64,000 nt of DNA from Bombiscardovia apis (GCF_033095945.1 NZ_AP026800.1:1488001-1552000), one strand, 5' to 3'; shown: positions 46,888 through 57,707, numbered from the stretch's first letter. Made by a program: numbers and translations. The notes: generated by a model from the sequence alone, not told the origin.

Positions 46888-49776
46888 CTACTTGCGCTCA
46901 ACTTCGCGCATCTCGAAGGTCTCGATGATGTCGCCCAGCTGAATGTCGTTGAAGTCGCCGAGGTTGATACCTGCCTCGTAGCCTTCGGACACCTCGTTGA
47001 CGTCGTCCTTGAAACGACGCAGGGTGGAAATCTCCAAGTCGTTGATGGTAACAACGCCATCGCGGGAGATGCGAGCCTTGGTGCCACGCTTGACGGTACC
47101 ATCTTGGACCATAACGCCTGCGATGTTGCCAAACTTGGAGGAGCGGAAGATCTCGCGAATCTCCGAATGGGAGGTCGTGGTCTCTTCGTATTCCGGCTTG
47201 AGCATGCCCTTGAGTGCGGCTTCGATGTCTTCGGTGGCTTGGTAGATGACCGAGTAGTACTTGATCTCCACGCCCTCGTTGTCGGCCAGCTCCGCCACTT
47301 GGCGGTTGGGTCGTACGTTGAAGCCGATGATAACGGCCTTGTCGACCGTTGCCAAGTTGACATCGTTCTGGGTGATTGCACCCACACCGCGGTGAATGAC
47401 CTGAATGCCGACCTCGTCGGAGACCTCGATCTTCATCAAGGAATCTTCCAGCGCTTCCACAGAACCAGAGGAGTCGCCCTTGATGACGATGTTGAGCATG
47501 TCGACCTCGGACTTGGCGAACTGCTCGTTCAAGGTTTCCAGAGAGACAATCTTGCGGCGCTTTGCCAGCTGGGCTGCGCGGGTGGTAGCCTCACGCTTCT
47601 CAGCAATCTGGCGGGCCGTGCGGTCCTCGGGGGCCACGATGAAGACTTCGCCTGCGGTCGGCACCGAGGTAAGGCCCAAGACCTGAACTGGTGTCGAAGG
47701 ACCGGCAGCCTTCATTTGCTGACCGTTCTCGTCGAGCATGGCGCGCACGCGGCCGTAAGCCGAACCGGCTACGATAGCGTCGCCCACATGCAAGGTACCC
47801 TGCTGCACAAGCACAGTTGCCACAGCACCGCGGCCCTTGTCGAGGCGGGCTTCGATAGTGGCTCCGCGCGCATCCATATTCGGGTTGGCACGAAGGTCGA
47901 GGTCTGCATCGGCAGTCAAGAGCACAGCTTCGAGAAGCTTGTCTACGTTAGTGCCCTGCTTAGCGGAGATGTCAACGAACATGGTGTCGCCGCCATACTC
48001 CTCAGAAACCAAACCGAACTCAGTGAGCTGACCGCGCACCTTGTCGGGGTTGGCGCCGTCGACATCAATCTTGTTGACAGCCACCACGATTGGCACTTCA
48101 GCAGCCTTGGCATGGTTAATAGCTTCAACGGTCTGAGGCATTACGCCGTCGTCTGCTGCAACCACCAAGATAGCCACATCGGTGAGCTCAGCACCGCGGG
48201 CACGCATAGCCGTAAAGGCTTCGTGGCCTGGGGTATCGAGGAAGGTAATCTTGCGAGGCTCGCCCTCAAGCTCGACGTTCACCTGGTAAGCGCCGATGCG
48301 CTGGGTGATGCCGCCGGCCTCTTGGGCAGAAGTGTTCGTTTGGCGAATGGTGTCGAGCAATCGAGTCTTACCGTGATCAACGTGACCCATAACCGTAACC
48401 ACTGGTGGCCTTGGCTTGAGATCCTTGTCGTCTTGACCTTCTTGTTCAGAGTCGAGGTCGATGTCGAACTGCTGGAGAAGCTCACGGTCTTCTTCCTCTG
48501 CGGAAACAATCTTGATGCTCCAGCCAATTTCTTGACCCAGAATCTCGAAGGTTGCCTCGTCGAGGGATTGCGTAGCTGTAGCCATCTCGCCCAAGTGGAA
48601 GAGGACAGTGACCAAGGCTGCTGGATTGACGTTAATCTTCTCTGCCAAATCCGACAGGGTTGCGCCCTGACGCAGCTTCACTTCTTGACCATTGCCTGCG
48701 GGGATACGCACGCCGCCAATGGTAGGTGCTTTCATCTCCTCAAACTCTTGGCGCTTGGCCATGCGGTTCTTACGGGCCTTGGAAGACTTGCCTCCCTGAC
48801 GACCGAAAGCACCTGCTGCACCGCCGTGACCGTGGCTATGACCGGTAGGACCGGAGTTTTGGAAGCCAGGAGCGCTGCCACCACCGAAGCGATTGCCGCC
48901 GCCTGCTCCTGCGCCCGCACCTTGACCTGGGCGTGCGCCGCCGCCAGCTTGACCGCCTGGACGGCTATGGCCCCACTGGTTTGGACGACCTGCGCCACCG
49001 GCACCGCCACCCTGACCCGGGCGCCCGTTGCGGAAGTGACCGCGACCATTGCCGTTGCCACCGTTGTTGCCACCACCGCGGCGCCCGTCGTTAATGCTGG
49101 GCTTAGCCATCGGGTGAGGGCGAGGAATGTCGCTAGGAACAGGAGCTTTCATGCCCTGCTTGCGGCTGAAGGGATTGTTTCCGGGGCGGGGAGCGCCAGC
49201 TCCCTTGCGGGTACCGGGCTTTGCAGCGGCATGTGGGCCAGGCTGCGCTCCAGGAGTTGCCGGGCGAGGCGTGGCAGACTGCTTGCTCTGCTGCTTGCTG
49301 GAGTCCTTGCTCTCGGCGGCAGGCTTGGCCGGACCGGGCTTGCTGCTGCTCGCAGCTGGCCGAGGGGCAGCAGGAGTAGGAGCCTTACGCTCGGTCGGCT
49401 GAGCAGGTGCTGCTGGGCTGGCCTTGGGGGCTTCCTGAGGCTCAGCTGGCTTGCTGGCCGGCTGAGGAGTAACAGTTTCTGGAGTGCTCTGAGCGGCAGG
49501 CTTCTTAGCTGCCGGCTTAGCTGGGCTCGGCTTGGCCGAACTTGCACTTGATGTCTTTGGTTGAGACTGAGGAGCGGCCTTCTTAGGGCTGCTCTCTGGG
49601 CTGGCTGACTGCTGGTCTCCAGCGGGGAAAGCGTTCTTCAAACGACGCACTACTGGCGCCTCGACAGTCGAAGATGCCGATTTAACGAACTCTCCCATTT
49701 CTTTGAGCTTGCTCAAGACAGTCTTACTGTCTACGCCAAGCTCCTTAGCTAACTCATACACGCGCGCTTTGGGCAC
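46888..49776 (-). CDS. infB: Translation initiation factor IF-2
   Basis: 962 residues. The first ~60 residues form an IF2_N domain ([21 protein letters not shown]), then ~270 low-complexity residues rich in Ala/Pro/Gly/Lys lead to the conserved GTPase. G1 is [13 protein letters not shown]3 DTPGHEAF and G4 NKID, followed by the IF-2 beta-barrel domains. It delivers initiator tRNA to the 30S subunit. The opposite strand shows a 2.7-kb open frame that is only a composition artefact. Confidence 0.97.
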   Translation of the reverse strand: MPKARVYELAKELGVDSKTVLSKLKEMGEFVKSASSTVEAPVVRRLKNAFPAGDQQSASPESSPKKAAPQSQPKTSSASSAKPSPAKPAAKKPAAQSTPETVTPQPASKPAEPQEAPKASPAAPAQPTERKAPTPAAPRPAASSSKPGPAKPAAESKDSSKQQSKQSATPRPATPGAQPGPHAAAKPGTRKGAGAPRPGNNPFSRKQGMKAPVPSDIPRPHPMAKPSINDGRRGGGNNGGNGNGRGHFRNGRPGQGGGAGGAGRPNQWGHSRPGGQAGGGARPGQGAGAGAGGGNRFGGGSAPGFQNSGPTGHSHGHGGAAGAFGRQGGKSSKARKNRMAKRQEFEEMKAPTIGGVRIPAGNGQEVKLRQGATLSDLAEKINVNPAALVTVLFHLGEMATATQSLDEATFEILGQEIGWSIKIVSAEEEDRELLQQFDIDLDSEQEGQDDKDLKPRPPVVTVMGHVDHGKTRLLDTIRQTNTSAQEAGGITQRIGAYQVNVELEGEPRKITFLDTPGHEAFTAMRARGAELTDVAILVVAADDGVMPQTVEAINHAKAAEVPIVVAVNKIDVDGANPDKVRGQLTEFGLVSEEYGGDTMFVDISAKQGTNVDKLLEAVLLTADADLDLRANPNMDARGATIEARLDKGRGAVATVLVQQGTLHVGDAIVAGSAYGRVRAMLDENGQQMKAAGPSTPVQVLGLTSVPTAGEVFIVAPEDRTARQIAEKREATTRAAQLAKRRKIVSLETLNEQFAKSEVDMLNIVIKGDSSGSVEALEDSLMKIEVSDEVGIQVIHRGVGAITQNDVNLATVDKAVIIGFNVRPNRQVAELADNEGVEIKYYSVIYQATEDIEAALKGMLKPEYEETTTSHSEIREIFRSSKFGNIAGVMVQDGTVKRGTKARISRDGVVTINDLEISTLRRFKDDVNEVSEGYEAGINLGDFNDIQLGDIIETFEMREVERK

Positions 49777-49888
49777 TTATTTTTCTCCTTACACCGACCG
49801 CGCGTATGAAGGCGCAGTCATTCCATTTTGACGGTGAACATATCCTGTCTCATCGTGCGACCATGATTGTGTTACCTCGTCTCTTTAG

Positions 49889-49928
49889 CCGTATCCGGGC
49901 AGCTTGAAGCCGCTCACTTCGGATACGG
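49889..49928 (-). terminator. Hairpin in the nusA-infB gap
   Basis: CCGTATCCG (49889-49897) pairs with CGGATACGG (49920-49928). It lies in the 188-bp gap where many bacteria carry ylxR; I see no ylxR ORF here. It could attenuate read-through from nusA. Confidence 0.45.
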
Positions 49929-49964
49929 TTTCAAGCATACTCGCGCATACGGATGTTTGAATTA

Positions 49965-51182
49965 CTACTCTTCGCCTTGAGACGAAGCAGCTGGAGCACT
50001 CTCAGAGTCGTTTGCACTATCTGCTGTTGTCTGCGATGGAGTCTGAGTTGACTCGTCAGCAGCTGGAACAGAAGTGGGCAGCTCTGGCGAAGCGGTTGAC
50101 TCCCCCGCCGTTTCGGCAGCTTCCTGGGCTTGAGCTTGCGCTTCGGCAGCCTGAATCTGCTCCTGGGCCTTGAGCTTGGCCTGATGCACCTCAAGAGACT
50201 CAATGCCAATCTTCCAACCAGTCAACTTGGCAGCCAAGCGGGCGTTTTGCCCCTCCTTACCAATGGCTAGCGAGAGCTGAGCATCGCGAATATAAGCGAT
50301 AGCAGTCTGGTTGCGAGTCGAAATAATATTGACCTCGCGCACATTGGCAGGAGAGAGCGCAGCCGAGATGAACTGGGCGGGATCTTCCGACCAATCGACA
50401 ATGTCAATCTTTTCAGGACCGAGATTTTCCATCACTGCCCGCACGCGAGCGCCGTTAGGACCAATCAGCGAACCCTTAGGATTCACTCCCTTAGCATTAG
50501 CACGAACCGCAATCTTGGTGCGAGCGCCAGCCTCACGAGCTATGCCCATGATGGAAACTGCACCAGAGTTGAGCTCGGGCACTTCCAACTCAAAGAGTCT
50601 GCGAACCAAATTGGGATGCGAGCGCGAGACCACGATTTCTGGGCCTTTGAGACCACGCGAGACGGTGACCACGTAGACGCGGATGCGTTGACCGTGGCGA
50701 TAACGCTCGCCCGGCACCTGCTCACGCTTGGGCAAAATCGCTTCCACATCGCCCACAGAAACATGCACATTCATGGGGTCAGAAGCATCTTGCTGTACCA
50801 CGCCTGTGATGAGATGTTCCTTTTGCCCAGCAAAAGAGCCAAAAATACGCTGGTCTTCGGCCGAACGGAAGAGGTCGTTGAGTACTCCACGAGCGGTAGA
50901 AGCAGCAACTCGCCCAAAGTCTTTCGGCGTGTCGTCGTATTCAGCACCCAGCATGGGAGCGGGGTAAGGATTGTCGACAGTGGGCTCTTGAGGAATCTCA
51001 TCTTGGGCCCAAATAGTGAGGGTCCCTGCCCTATCGTCTAGCTCCACACGGGCATGCCTAGAAGCGTGGGGCATCTTCGAATAAGCCAAGCGCAAAGCTT
51101 CGCTCAGGGATTCGTCCAAGGTCTCAGCATCAATTCCTTGCTCGGCTGCTAACTGATGAATCTCAGCTAGGTCTAATTCCAT
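49965..51182 (-). CDS. nusA: Transcription termination/antitermination factor NusA
   Basis: 405 residues from ATG 51182, which has a perfect AGGAGG about 6 bp upstream; upstream in-frame Met codons are rejected. An N-terminal polymerase-binding domain (~1-110), an S1 domain and two KH domains follow (GSLIGPNGARVRAVMENL and AIGKEGQNARLAAKLTGWKI). The C-terminal ~70 residues are Ala/Gln/Ser/Glu-rich. It modulates pausing, termination and rRNA antitermination. Confidence 0.95.
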   Translation of the reverse strand: MELDLAEIHQLAAEQGIDAETLDESLSEALRLAYSKMPHASRHARVELDDRAGTLTIWAQDEIPQEPTVDNPYPAPMLGAEYDDTPKDFGRVAASTARGVLNDLFRSAEDQRIFGSFAGQKEHLITGVVQQDASDPMNVHVSVGDVEAILPKREQVPGERYRHGQRIRVYVVTVSRGLKGPEIVVSRSHPNLVRRLFELEVPELNSGAVSIMGIAREAGARTKIAVRANAKGVNPKGSLIGPNGARVRAVMENLGPEKIDIVDWSEDPAQFISAALSPANVREVNIISTRNQTAIAYIRDAQLSLAIGKEGQNARLAAKLTGWKIGIESLEVHQAKLKAQEQIQAAEAQAQAQEAAETAGESTASPELPTSVPAADESTQTPSQTTADSANDSESAPAASSQGEE

Positions 51183-51260
51183 GTCAAGACCTCCTATGAA
51201 GTTATACGTCTTGCAAGCCGAATGGCTTACGGTCTGCAATCTAGACTATTCTAGCCTTTC

Positions 51261-52259
51261 ATGCAGACACTTTCGGGCTTCACGACGCACGCTCTAAGCT
51301 CCTCTTTAGCGCACCGCAGGGCCCGAATCGGCGCGGTTCTAGCCCTGTGCGCTAGCAGCGTACTGTTAGCAGGCTGTTCACCGGCCATTAGCCTCCAGCA
51401 GGCAGACCCCCGCCAAGCTCAAGTGGCCTTAAGCCCTTGCGATCAGGCTTGGACGGCAGCCCATCGAGACGAATCACCCAGCGCCGATCCCCTCTACACT
51501 CGCAGCGCCGGCTCACGCATACTGTTACCCTTGTCGCAAGCCCGACACTGGCAAGATGTCGCCCTGCACTGCCCCACCCGCTTTGAGGAAGCCGTGACCC
51601 GCTCCGCTCTCGCCTGGCACGTTGCCTATCAGCAATCGCTCGCAACTCCGCAGGCTGCCATCGCCGTGACCAGCCCAGCTGACATGACCATAAAAGCCCA
51701 ACAAACCTTAGGCCAAGCTGCCAAACTTCTTGCGCCAGCCCAGCTCGAATTAGCTACACGTGCAGAAGACAAAGCCGGTTTCTCGACCACTCTTCTCGCT
51801 GCCCGCTCCGATTCGGATGGTTCAGCACTACTCAAGATAGGCGACCGCCACCATGCAGCCGCCCAACAATTAGCCTCCGCTATCCCCGGCTCAGACCCGC
51901 GCAAGGCCGTGTATTCTGCCCAGCCGCTTTTGGACCATCCCGTTACCATGCGCGACCCTGCCAACGGCGTTGAAGCTCCCACCGCAGCAGTGGTAGAGGC
52001 CAACTGCTCGCGCTTCCTTTTGGAGGCCTTCCAAGGCTTTGCTAGGAACACCACCAAGAGCCACAAATCAGCTTCACAACAAGGAAAAGATGGCAGCACC
52101 AGCAAGTCAGCCCCAGCTCAAACCGTGCGCCAAGAGCAGCTTTCGGCCCTCACCACTTTCTCGGCCCTAGCAACGGCCCATCTTTACACTGCGCTTGAGC
52201 AGGGCTACCCAGCCAACGACGATTTGCTGCTTGCACCAGCAGGCAGCTCACAGGAGTAA
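51261..52259 (+). CDS. Putative lipoprotein
   Basis: 332 residues. The N-terminus has a type II signal sequence ending in a lipobox (LALCASSVLLAGC), so it is likely membrane-tethered outside the cell. The rest is Ala/Gln-rich helical sequence with no domain I recognise. It is divergent from nusA and ends at the 52340-52382 hairpin. Confidence 0.7.
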   Translation: MQTLSGFTTHALSSSLAHRRARIGAVLALCASSVLLAGCSPAISLQQADPRQAQVALSPCDQAWTAAHRDESPSADPLYTRSAGSRILLPLSQARHWQDVALHCPTRFEEAVTRSALAWHVAYQQSLATPQAAIAVTSPADMTIKAQQTLGQAAKLLAPAQLELATRAEDKAGFSTTLLAARSDSDGSALLKIGDRHHAAAQQLASAIPGSDPRKAVYSAQPLLDHPVTMRDPANGVEAPTAAVVEANCSRFLLEAFQGFARNTTKSHKSASQQGKDGSTSKSAPAQTVRQEQLSALTTFSALATAHLYTALEQGYPANDDLLLAPAGSSQE

Positions 52260-52339
52260 GCAACAAGGCCGAGCCCACCCGTTTCTTCTCTATTAGGCCC
52301 CTGGTAGCCCCTCCCCCAATTGGCAGGCATAAGATACAA

Positions 52340-52382
52340 AACAGCCCCGCCGTATGCATTCGAGCTTAGCGACGGGGCTGTT
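52340..52382. terminator. Terminator between the lipoprotein and GH3 genes
   Basis: AACAGCCCCG and CGGGGCTGTT form a stem around a ~20-base loop, between convergent genes. Confidence 0.65.
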
Positions 52383-52392
52383 GCTAATTGCT

Positions 52393-54633
52393 TTACTCAG
52401 CTGTTACAGCTTGGTAAGCAGCCAGCAGATCGCGCGTTACCTTGCGACCGTCAGCGCCAGAGAAGGTCACTACAGTACCCATCGGCATAGTGCGGAAGAG
52501 AATCATCGTGTTCGGATCGTCGGGCAAATGCACGCCCTCGGCTTCCAGTTCCTCAACCTTCTTGCGCAGAATGGGAGCGCCAATCGGATCTTCTTCCCAC
52601 TCGCCCATGCTGGACTCTTCGTTCAGACGGAAGCTCTTGCCGTCGCCCTCAATCTCTACGTCAACGCGCTTGACAATGTCGCGAGAAGAAGTGGCAACTT
52701 CGATGCCGTAAGTGCCAGCCTCGGCGTGCCAATCGTTCATAGTCTGAGACCAGTAGGCAAAGTCACGCTCGTCCAAGCTCATAGAGACGCTCTTAGACTC
52801 CCCTGCCTTGAGGAAGACCTTCTTGAAGGCCTTAAGCTCGTGGGAGGGGCGGTTGACCCTTGCCTGCCCTGGAGCCACGTAGACCTGCACCGTTTGAGCG
52901 CCATCAACGTTGGAAACGTTGGTAACCGTGGCCTGCACGCTCACTTGGTTCTTGCCGGACTTCTCTACAGATACGTCGGTAACTTCGAAGTTGGCATAAG
53001 ACAGACCGAAGCCGAAGGGGAAAAGCACGGGCTTGTCAAACGTGTCGTAGTAACGATATCCCACAAACACGCCCTCGCCGTAGCGCACATGGCCCTCTTC
53101 ACCGGGGAAGTTCATAACGGTGGGGTCATCGCTCAAGTGCATCGGAATGGTCTGAGCCAGCTTACCCGAGGGGTTTGCCTCACCCAGCAGCAGATCAACG
53201 ATTGCCTGACCGCCAGCCTGACCCAGCAGCCATGCCTCAAGCACAGCCTTGGCCTGTGGCAGCCAATCAGTCAAGCTCACCACGGAGCCGTTGGACAATA
53301 CCACAACCGTGTTCGGATTGACTTCGCTCACCTTAGCTAGGAGCTCTACCTGCTTGGCAGGCATGTCGAGGCTGGTGCGATCGAAGCCCTCGGACTCAGC
53401 ATCTTCAGGCAAGCCGAGGAAGAGCACGACCTTATCGGCCTGCTTGGCTACATGCAGAGCCTCTTGAGTCAGCTCTTCGTCTTGAGCAGCGTCGTCAAGG
53501 GTAAAGCCGGGAGCGAAGTCCACTTCCACGCCTGAATGCTCGAAAGCATCGAGCGCGTTGGTAACCACTGTAGGGGTGATGTGGGAGGAGCCGCCGCCCT
53601 GATAGCGCGGAGTGCGAGCGAACTCACCGATGACAGCTACCTTCTCGCCCTTGCGCAGAGGCAGGATGGAGTCCTCATTCTTGAGCAATACTACCGATTC
53701 GCAAGCTGCCTGGCGGGCCACCTGGTTGTGGGCTTCCACATCGTAGCGGTAGCCTTCACGAGACATAGCAGGCTTGGCTTTCTCAATCAAGTCAATCATG
53801 CCCTGAGCCATCTTGTCGAGCTGCTCCTTGCTGAGCTCGCCAGCCTTGACTGCTTCGACTACTTCGCCATCGCTGGCCGAAGGTGGCATCTCCAAATTGA
53901 GGCCTGCGTTCAGGGCGGCAGCGCGGTTGTGAACTGCTCCCCAATCAGACATCACAATGCCATCGAAGCCCCATTCGTCGCGCAGAATGTCCGTCATCAA
54001 TCGACGGTTCTCGGAACCAAACACGCCATTCAAGCGGTTGTATGCGCACATGAGCGTCCAAGGCTTGGCATGCTTCACGATGTACTCGAAAGCTGGCAGG
54101 TAGATCTCACGCAGGGTGCGCTCGTCCATATCGGAGCTGGCGCGCAGGCGCTCGGTTTCCTGATTGTTGGCGGCGAAGTGCTTAACGGAGGTACCAATGC
54201 CCTCAGATTGCACACCGTTGACCAGTTCGGCAGCCTGATGGCCGGTGAGCACTGGGTCTTCTGACCAATACTCAAAGTTACGGCCTCCCAAGGGACTGCG
54301 CTTAATGTTCACGCCGGGGCCCAGGATGACGGCAACTTTCTCCTGCACGCACTCCTCGCCCATGGCCTGACCCACCTCGCGGGTGAGTTCTGGGTTCCAA
54401 GAGGATGCCAGACCCGCGGTGGGCGGGAAGCAAGTAGCTGGCACAGAGCCATATACATCGTTAGAAGCCGAGTCCTTGGCCTTACGCAGACCGTAAGGGC
54501 CGTCGGTAATCATGTAGCCTTCGAGACCTTGCTCTTCCAATCCTTGAACGTGCCAGGAATCGGATCCGGAAGTTAGCGAGGCTTCCTCTTCCAAGCTCAA
54601 ATCACTTGCATTCACATGAGTGTGTTCTGTCAT
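52393..54633 (-). CDS. GH3 beta-glucosidase
   Basis: 746 residues from ATG 54633, with GGAAAGGAA just upstream. The GH3 N-terminal barrel holds the catalytic nucleophile Asp in GIVMSDWGAV, and conserved FAANNQE and KHF motifs. The alpha/beta sandwich follows (LPLRKGEKVAVIGEFARTPR), then a C-terminal fibronectin type III-like domain (VYVAPGQARVNRPSHELKAF). It lacks a signal peptide, so it cleaves imported beta-glucosides in the cytoplasm. The sugar transporter gene lies upstream on the same strand. Confidence 0.93.
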   Translation of the reverse strand: MTEHTHVNASDLSLEEEASLTSGSDSWHVQGLEEQGLEGYMITDGPYGLRKAKDSASNDVYGSVPATCFPPTAGLASSWNPELTREVGQAMGEECVQEKVAVILGPGVNIKRSPLGGRNFEYWSEDPVLTGHQAAELVNGVQSEGIGTSVKHFAANNQETERLRASSDMDERTLREIYLPAFEYIVKHAKPWTLMCAYNRLNGVFGSENRRLMTDILRDEWGFDGIVMSDWGAVHNRAAALNAGLNLEMPPSASDGEVVEAVKAGELSKEQLDKMAQGMIDLIEKAKPAMSREGYRYDVEAHNQVARQAACESVVLLKNEDSILPLRKGEKVAVIGEFARTPRYQGGGSSHITPTVVTNALDAFEHSGVEVDFAPGFTLDDAAQDEELTQEALHVAKQADKVVLFLGLPEDAESEGFDRTSLDMPAKQVELLAKVSEVNPNTVVVLSNGSVVSLTDWLPQAKAVLEAWLLGQAGGQAIVDLLLGEANPSGKLAQTIPMHLSDDPTVMNFPGEEGHVRYGEGVFVGYRYYDTFDKPVLFPFGFGLSYANFEVTDVSVEKSGKNQVSVQATVTNVSNVDGAQTVQVYVAPGQARVNRPSHELKAFKKVFLKAGESKSVSMSLDERDFAYWSQTMNDWHAEAGTYGIEVATSSRDIVKRVDVEIEGDGKSFRLNEESSMGEWEEDPIGAPILRKKVEELEAEGVHLPDDPNTMILFRTMPMGTVVTFSGADGRKVTRDLLAAYQAVTAE

Positions 54634-54710
54634 GATATTCCTTTCCACGAGCCGCAGCCCGCCCAACTCATTGAGCTACACGCGGGCCAACAGCATGGTT
54701 ATTACAACGT

Positions 54711-56030
54711 TTACTTGACCTTGCGAATGGCCATGATGAAGAAGGTGCCCACCAGCAAGAAGACGATTGCCACAGGGAAGACCATCTTGTATCCGCCAGT
54801 AATCGCGATAACCCTAGTGGTGAATACGGGGGCCAAAACCTGACCGACCGTGTTAGCCAAGTTGAGAATACCCAAGTCCTTGCCAGCCTCTTCTGGGTTG
54901 GGCAGCACGTCGACATTGAGTGCCTGATCCACAGACATATAGCAACCATTGGCAATACCAGCCAGAGCAGCGTAAATATACATACCAGTGGCGGTGGGGA
55001 TAAAGAAGGGAATCGCCATACCGACTGCGAACAATACAGTCGAAGCGGCGACGATAATTTTACGACGCTGCAGGAAATCGGAGAGCGGGCCAGAGACCGC
55101 AGAGGCGGCGATTGTAGTAACTACCGTGATAATTGCGATAACCTGCAAAGCTGTCTGGGCCTCGTCTAAGCTCAGGCTGATGTACTTTTGCAAGATGAAA
55201 AGCTGGTAGCCCGAAATCATGAAAGCGCCAATTACGAAGACCAAGCGGCCGCCCAAAGCTAGGTAGAAGTCGCGAGCACCCTTAGTCGGCGGAATGAAAG
55301 AGCGGGCAATATCTGCGGCAGAAACCTTAGTGTCGTTCGTAGCTGCGGACTGCTCACGCGGCCAAACCAAAACCACGATAATACCTGAGAAGAAGAAGAT
55401 GGCAGTGCCGACGATGGCACCGGTGTGAACATTCGACAAGAAGAAGGAACCTACGAAAGTACCCAACTGCTGGCCCACGATCATGCCAGCGCCGTAGAGC
55501 GCTGAGAAAGTACCACGAGTCAATTCAGGAATGCGGTCAGAAAGCACAGCCACAGCTGGTGCAATAATACAGTTGAGGCCCACCTGAACCACACACCAGC
55601 CAGCTACGACTACAGCAAGACTCTGTGTATTAAAAGCGATTGCATAGCCAACAGCAGCAATAATACCGCCGGTAATAACCCAAGGAGTGCGCTTGCCCAC
55701 CTTGAAGCGTGACATGTCTGAAAGTGCGCCGAAAACGATGTTGGCCACTAGGGAGAACACCGCACTAATAGAGTTGACCAAGCCGATAGCACCTTCGGCC
55801 GAGACTCCCTTCATACCATCAAATACATGGGGTAAAAGCACACTTGAACCCATGAAGAAGGGAAGGGCCCATAGAATTGAGACTAGAGCAAAGCCGCACG
55901 CAAAACGAAGGCTCTTACCTTTCGTTAATGGCTTACCTGTGTCAGGAGCGAGATTTGTTGCTAGTTCAGATATCTTGGGGGTGGAGGACAATACTTGCCC
56001 ACCTGCATCACCATTCGTTGTACCTGCCAT
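54711..56030 (-). CDS. MFS sugar transporter of the GH3 operon
   Basis: 439 residues from ATG 56030 (AAGGAGG upstream). About 12 membrane segments, with the SLC45/GPH-like look of sugar symporters (LPHVFDGMKGVSAEGAIGLVN, GALSDMSRFKVGKRTPW). Directly upstream of the beta-glucosidase gene, it most likely imports a beta-glucoside or oligosaccharide for it. A candidate operator lies at 56100-56123. Confidence 0.88.
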   Translation of the reverse strand: MAGTTNGDAGGQVLSSTPKISELATNLAPDTGKPLTKGKSLRFACGFALVSILWALPFFMGSSVLLPHVFDGMKGVSAEGAIGLVNSISAVFSLVANIVFGALSDMSRFKVGKRTPWVITGGIIAAVGYAIAFNTQSLAVVVAGWCVVQVGLNCIIAPAVAVLSDRIPELTRGTFSALYGAGMIVGQQLGTFVGSFFLSNVHTGAIVGTAIFFFSGIIVVLVWPREQSAATNDTKVSAADIARSFIPPTKGARDFYLALGGRLVFVIGAFMISGYQLFILQKYISLSLDEAQTALQVIAIITVVTTIAASAVSGPLSDFLQRRKIIVAASTVLFAVGMAIPFFIPTATGMYIYAALAGIANGCYMSVDQALNVDVLPNPEEAGKDLGILNLANTVGQVLAPVFTTRVIAITGGYKMVFPVAIVFLLVGTFFIMAIRKVK

Positions 56031-56099
56031 TGGTACCTCCTTCTCATGTGCCGTTTGCACCATTGAAAACTACAGTTCGCATCGTTGCTATGATACGGT

Positions 56100-56123
56100 A
56101 TGAGTTCGTTCCGTTGAACGCAT
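56100..56123. promoter_or_regulatory. Candidate LacI-type operator
   Basis: ATGAGTTC-N8-GAACGCAT is an imperfect palindrome (7 of 8 arm positions pair) 70 bp upstream of the transporter start, where a sugar-responsive repressor could act. No repressor gene is next to it. The rest of 56124-56397 holds no gene. Confidence 0.3.
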
Positions 56124-56397
56124 CTCTTCATGCAACTACAATTCTCGACCTATGTCAACTGAGTATCGAACCGTGTCGACCCCTCTGGTCGCTAGTCTTA
56201 GCCCTGATGTTTCAGGCACTAAATAGCAGTGCACACACCTACGCGGTCGCATAATCAATTGTGATTATTTTGACACTTACTACAGGAAATGTCTCAAAAC
56301 CCGTAAGTCTATCTAATAACAAGCCGGAAGCAAGGCTTTCAAATACGCAAACTGCGAGTCCACAACAGCTGTGCTCTCAACAAGCCACTTAAAAAAA

Positions 56398-56426
56398 TGG
56401 GGTTCCAACACCACGGTGGAACCCCA
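56398..56426 (-). terminator. Terminator after tRNA-Ser(CGA)
   Basis: TGGGGTTCCA (56398-56407) pairs with TGGAACCCCA (56417-56426); on the minus strand T7 follows. Confidence 0.8.
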
Positions 56427-56431
56427 AAAGG

Positions 56432-56517
56432 CGGATAAGGCGAGATTCGAACTCGCGGAGGGGGTTGCCCTCACACGCTTTCGAGGCGTGCTCCTTAGAC
56501 CGCTCGGACACTTATCC
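56432..56517 (-). tRNA. tRNA-Ser (anticodon CGA)
   Basis: 86 nt, class II. Acceptor GGATAAG/CTTATCC, anticodon loop CTCGAAA (CGA), long variable arm, T arm with GTTCGAATC. CCA is not encoded. Confidence 0.95.
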
Positions 56518-56599
56518 TTGCGCTTGCGCCAGCCGAAGCTGAGGCAGCAACCGTTCTATTATGCCACAGGCAAGCGACTGATAGGGCAAACCGGCGGGT

Positions 56600-57559
56600 T
56601 TACGGGAGCGTTCGCTTGGCACGGATGGCCTGGGCGCGGATGGCAAGTTGGTTGTCTGGCGGGTATGCCACCTGCTCCAAGGTGAGTCCACAAGCCTCGA
56701 TGGGGCCCGTAGAACCCTCGCGAACAGGCTGCTCTATCTTGCTGTGGAACCAATCAAGGCTGCGCTTGCCCGTACCGACTTTGAGACAGCCGTTGACCAG
56801 AGAACGAACCATATTGCGTGCAAAGGCATCGGCCACGATCGTGAAACACACCAACCCTGCCTCTGCCACAGGCGTTTCATAAGCGGGCGCCGCTCCCCCA
56901 GCCTTGGCAATCAGAGGGCGGGAGGGCACGCGATCCCAGTGAGCATATTTCACCTTGCGAATCGTGGTACCGCCAGGGTTTGGAGTCGCAAAAGAGCCGA
57001 AGTCATGCAGGCCGATAGTTGTAGCTGCCGCCTGATTCATTGAATCCACGTCCAAGCGGGTGCTTATGGGCAATACAAACGAGCGCAAACGGGGGTCTAG
57101 GGCCGATAGGTCATCACAAACCCGATATACGTAGGTGCGCTCAAGTGCCGAAAAGCGGGCATCGAAACCAGAAGGGGCTTCCTTGACTGAGTGGATCGCA
57201 ATATCTCTCGGTACAACGTGTTGTATCCTTCGCTCTAAAGCTAGAACAGGAGGCGCGTCCATGTGCCCCACAGCTGCTGCTAGGCGCTCGTGTGGGATAT
57301 CTAAGTGGCAGACCTGATGGGATGCATGGACCCCCGTATCAGTGCGACCAGCGACTACCAGTTGGGGTTTCCAGGCTTCAGTGCCAAAATTTTCCTCGCT
57401 GATGGCCGTCCTCGCCGGTGAGCTCAAGTGTAAGACTTTGCACAAAGCTCTTTCAATTTCGCCCTGGACTGTGCGCAGTTCGCGCTGACGGGCCCAACCG
57501 TAGAAGTGAGTGCCTTCGTAGGCTAAATCAATACGTAGACGGACTATTTCGCGCTCCAT
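56600..57559 (-). CDS. truA: tRNA pseudouridine(38-40) synthase
   Basis: 319 residues starting at ATG 57559 after AAGGAGAG. The catalytic Asp is in VAGRTDTGVHASHQVCHLD, and RLRIDLAYEGTHFYGWARQ is the conserved start of the TruA fold. It modifies positions 38-40 of several tRNA anticodon arms. It follows rplQ by 148 bp with a hairpin between them. Extra residues around 85-100 make it longer than the common ~260. Confidence 0.93.
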   Translation of the reverse strand: MEREIVRLRIDLAYEGTHFYGWARQRELRTVQGEIERALCKVLHLSSPARTAISEENFGTEAWKPQLVVAGRTDTGVHASHQVCHLDIPHERLAAAVGHMDAPPVLALERRIQHVVPRDIAIHSVKEAPSGFDARFSALERTYVYRVCDDLSALDPRLRSFVLPISTRLDVDSMNQAAATTIGLHDFGSFATPNPGGTTIRKVKYAHWDRVPSRPLIAKAGGAAPAYETPVAEAGLVCFTIVADAFARNMVRSLVNGCLKVGTGKRSLDWFHSKIEQPVREGSTGPIEACGLTLEQVAYPPDNQLAIRAQAIRAKRTLP

Positions 57560-57635
57560 CCGCTCTCCTTCTCACGCCCTGCCACGAACTGATTACTCAG
57601 GCATACATCACATTGTTTTTGCCAGCGCATACAAG

Positions 57636-57664
57636 TATGGGCCGGGGTTTGGCCCCAGCCCATA
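57636..57664 (-). terminator. Terminator between rplQ and truA
   Basis: TATGGGC-C-GGGG (57636-57647) pairs with CCCC-A-GCCCATA (57653-57664) across a short loop with one mismatch, so the rplQ transcript may end here. Confidence 0.55.
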
Positions 57665-57707
57665 CAATGCCTTATGTTGAGTCTGCTGTACAGCTCAACT
57701 CAGACGA

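Noticed and set aside
46861..49551. 896-codon open frame on the plus strand opposite infB
   Set aside because: It is the exact reverse complement of the Ala/Gly/Pro-rich infB coding sequence; it lacks a ribosome binding site and has no recognisable domain.
52354..53340. 328-codon plus-strand frame inside the GH3 gene
   Set aside because: Antisense to a well-supported glycosidase; no domain or start signal.
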